From NCBI GenBank assembly GCA_016933095.1, contig JAFGBP010000055.1:1-6704 (forward strand): DNA of 6,704 nt, given 5' to 3'. Below are positions 5,087 to 6,704 of this stretch, piece after piece. Position 1 is the first letter of the stretch; the number at the start of each line of letters is the position of its first letter. The notes below the pieces were generated by a model, which did no database searches, was not told the DNA's origin, and saw only the letters and a list, made by a program, of their open reading frames with translations. The stretch comes from Candidatus Woesearchaeota archaeon (GTDB taxonomy: Archaea > Nanobdellota > Nanobdellia > Woesearchaeales > SM23-78). The position numbers and the translations under genes are program-made.

Positions 5087-6540
5087 AGCTTGTAAGAAGG
5101 CATCGGCTTCCTAACGGGATGGACCTCTATTGGCAGCCTGATGAAGGCCAGCACCTTGTGGGCGTGGGGGTGAAGGCAGGCGCATTCCATGACTCGATTG
5201 CGCTGTCTAACTTAGTATTGCATGGCTTAGCACACTACGTAGAACATAGTGTGGCACGCGGCGCAGATCCTGACAAGGTAGAATACCATGAAAGGAAGCT
5301 TCGCTCATTCGGTTGCGGGCCTGAGCGGGGAATTAACATATGCACTTCTCACGATTACACTTTCTACGGGGCATCCATGGTACGTAAGAGGCGTTACGCT
5401 ACAGAACTGTTCGACACGATATTCGCACCAATGGTCACCAAACAGCTCATCACCAAGGAAGGGATGGATATCGAGCGTGCAGCAATCTTCACAGAGTACC
5501 TCGTCTACGGCAAAGACCTGGCTGATGAGCTTCGGAGTGAATTACTTTTTAAGTCAATATACCCGAACCATCCTATCAACAACAGGATCGACTGCGAGGA
5601 AGAAGACCTGAAGAGGATATCACCGTATCATGTAAAGAAGTTCATCAGCGAATTTTATGTTCCAAACATCATGTTTGCAATCCTTCTCGGGCCTTCATTT
5701 GAAAAAGCAAAACAGCTGGTATACAAGCATTTTGGAGACCTCCAGCCAAAGGAAGTCCCGCAGCTCCAGATAAGTGATTCTCAGATGAGGCCTATCCTGA
5801 GTGGAGTGCATTCAACGCAAGGAGAGAAAGCCGGTTTACGCGCCTATTACGTTGCCGTCGGCTTCCCAACCATGCCTTACGGCTATGAAGGAGATGAGGA
5901 CGTAGAAGTACTCTCTGAGATCATGGAGTACAAGATAGAAGAGGCCCTGCGGGAGAAGAACCGAATCTTCGGACAAGGGACATACCGTCCTTTCAGCCAG
6001 GTCTCGCGAAGCAAAATCCACGGCACGATCTATTTCACCTTCGAGACCCCGGAAGAGAGCTTTGTCGATGAAGGGATAGAAAGGATAATCAAGGTTTGCG
6101 AGACGGTGAAGAATAAAGGGGTAGATCATGACGTAGTCGAAAAAGCAGTGGAGAATCTTCCTGAGAGAAGGAAGAAGATAGCATCCAACGTCATGAAGCG
6201 CCGCATGCGAACTGATTTTATAAAAGACATTCACATGGGAAAGATGAGCTGCCAAAACGCATATCTTGAAGCCTATGAAATATCTCCGGATAACCTGACG
6301 GATCTGATAATCAACGAGGCCGTGAACGGAGATGAAAGCATGAAGATACTTAATACGTACCCTGAGAGGATTGCAAAAGTCAACGCCAAGAGCGTCTGGC
6401 GCGTCGCAAACGAATACCTGACAACGCCTCACAATTTCGCATTGTCAGTAGTCAAGCCCATCCCAGGAACGCAGGAAGTCCATATCACGCCCGATTTCTA
6501 CAACCAGGAGCGGAAGCAGCTCTGGCTGCCCTTCAAATAG
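5083..6540 (+). CDS. M16-family zinc metallopeptidase (485 aa)
   Basis: Predicted zinc-dependent peptidase of the pitrilysin/processing-peptidase family, which degrades or trims short or unfolded peptides inside a closed chamber. The inverted zinc motif is complete: H51-Y-V-E54-H55 within GLAHYVEHSVARG, with third metal ligand E131 in ERAAIFTE, 77 residues after E54, the normal distance. The N-terminal M16 domain spans about 8-205 and includes LPNGM (9-13), the CTSHDYTFYG strand (87-96) and the IYPNHPINNRI segment (159-169). The second, non-catalytic M16 domain spans about 220-455, with the family pattern LREKNRIFGQGTY (289-301). Family M16B proteins are often about 410-450 residues, so this one is slightly long, mainly at the C terminus. 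There is no signal peptide, so it is likely cytosolic. An alternative TTG start at 5065 would add six residues. It overlaps the upstream 30-codon ORF by ATGA. Confidence 0.93.
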   Translation: MKLVRRHRLPNGMDLYWQPDEGQHLVGVGVKAGAFHDSIALSNLVLHGLAHYVEHSVARGADPDKVEYHERKLRSFGCGPERGINICTSHDYTFYGASMVRKRRYATELFDTIFAPMVTKQLITKEGMDIERAAIFTEYLVYGKDLADELRSELLFKSIYPNHPINNRIDCEEEDLKRISPYHVKKFISEFYVPNIMFAILLGPSFEKAKQLVYKHFGDLQPKEVPQLQISDSQMRPILSGVHSTQGEKAGLRAYYVAVGFPTMPYGYEGDEDVEVLSEIMEYKIEEALREKNRIFGQGTYRPFSQVSRSKIHGTIYFTFETPEESFVDEGIERIIKVCETVKNKGVDHDVVEKAVENLPERRKKIASNVMKRRMRTDFIKDIHMGKMSCQNAYLEAYEISPDNLTDLIINEAVNGDESMKILNTYPERIAKVNAKSVWRVANEYLTTPHNFALSVVKPIPGTQEVHITPDFYNQERKQLWLPFK

Positions 6541-6662
6541 AGAAGAAGCAATAGCCCTGCCAGGAATGAGCAACCAAAGGTTACGTGCTATTAAGCATAG
6601 CTGATGGACTGAAAGCCAAAAGAATACAAAAATATTAAAACGTGAAGGGGTTAAGGTTCGCT
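6541..6662. other. Intergenic region with a small hairpin and a TATA-like box
   Basis: This 122-base gap holds no ORF of note. GCTAT-TAAGC-ATAGC at 6587-6601 is a perfect 5-base-pair inverted repeat, without a following T-run, so it is a poor terminator candidate. AATATTAAAA at 6631-6640 is a TATA-like element that would start RNA near 6660, just before the next ATG. Confidence 0.4.
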
Positions 6663-6704
6663 ATGAGCGCAAAGATAATATATACTGCCGACCTGCATGG
6701 TAAC
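6663..6704 (+). CDS. Metallophosphoesterase, N-terminal fragment (14 codons, cut by window end)
   Basis: Only the first 14 residues are present. They read MSAKIIYTADLHGN, a beta strand leading into D10-x-H12-G-N, the first metal-binding motif of calcineurin-like phosphoesterases at its usual place at the very N terminus. This makes a second phosphoesterase on the other side of the M16 gene, but its subfamily cannot be told. AAGG (6653-6656) 6 bases before the ATG could be a weak ribosome binding site, while the TATA-like element at 6631-6640 would fit a leaderless message. Confidence 0.65.
   Translation, partial: MSAKIIYTADLHGN

Noticed and set aside
5836..6432. 198-codon open frame antisense to the M16 gene
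   Set aside because: It lies wholly opposite a clear M16 coding sequence, has no family motif and reads as composition-driven shadow. The same applies to the frames opposite metK (1539-2288), the ZPR1-like gene (119-448) and the ICC-like phosphoesterase (4316-4684).
6560..6615. C/D-box guide RNA candidate (TGATGGA and CTGA near 6602-6612)
   Set aside because: The C- and D-like boxes are adjacent or overlapping, leaving no room for a guide of 10-12 bases, and there is no clear upstream C box.

Overview
The window looks like a piece of an archaeal chromosome, probably from a DPANN-type lineage (inference). The main reasons are a single-domain archaeal ZPR1-like zinc-finger protein, an archaeal-style COG1407 (ICC-like) phosphoesterase, TATA boxes close to TTTAWATA placed about 25-35 bases before start codons, ribosome binding sites of the GAGGTGATC kind, and dense packing with short gaps. 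A bacterial-type MetK rather than the archaeal S-adenosylmethionine synthetase fits the DPANN idea but does not prove it. No rRNA, tRNA, CRISPR array, insertion sequence or prophage gene was seen.

Layout: bases 1-226 are an AT-rich intergenic stretch with a T-run and the promoter of a ZPR1-like zinc-finger gene (227-826, +). Facing it, 10 bases away, is a low-GC gene of unrecognised family with DUF3800/RNase H-like features (837-1445, -), which follows metK (1458-2615, -) by 12 bases, probably in one transcript. Upstream of metK on the same strand, with its own promoter, is a small multi-pass membrane protein resembling DUF5684 (2775-3227, -). From the shared intergenic region 3228-3359 a HAD phosphatase runs the other way (3360-4169, +). 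It ends 20 bases from a convergent ICC-like metallophosphoesterase (4190-4921, -). A second divergent promoter region (4922-4993) serves that phosphoesterase and a two-gene unit on the plus strand: a 30-codon ORF (4994-5086) whose stop codon overlaps the start of an M16 zinc peptidase (5083-6540). The window ends in the first 14 codons of a second metallophosphoesterase (6663 onward, +).

The genes do not form one obvious pathway. MetK supplies S-adenosylmethionine. The HAD protein and the two phosphoesterases are phosphate-ester hydrolases of unknown substrate, and the M16 protein has a complete zinc-peptidase site. The most useful observations are a corrected TTG start for metK, the small ORF translationally coupled to the M16 peptidase, and the compositionally odd DESNH protein wedged behind metK. 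I found no convincing new multi-gene system.
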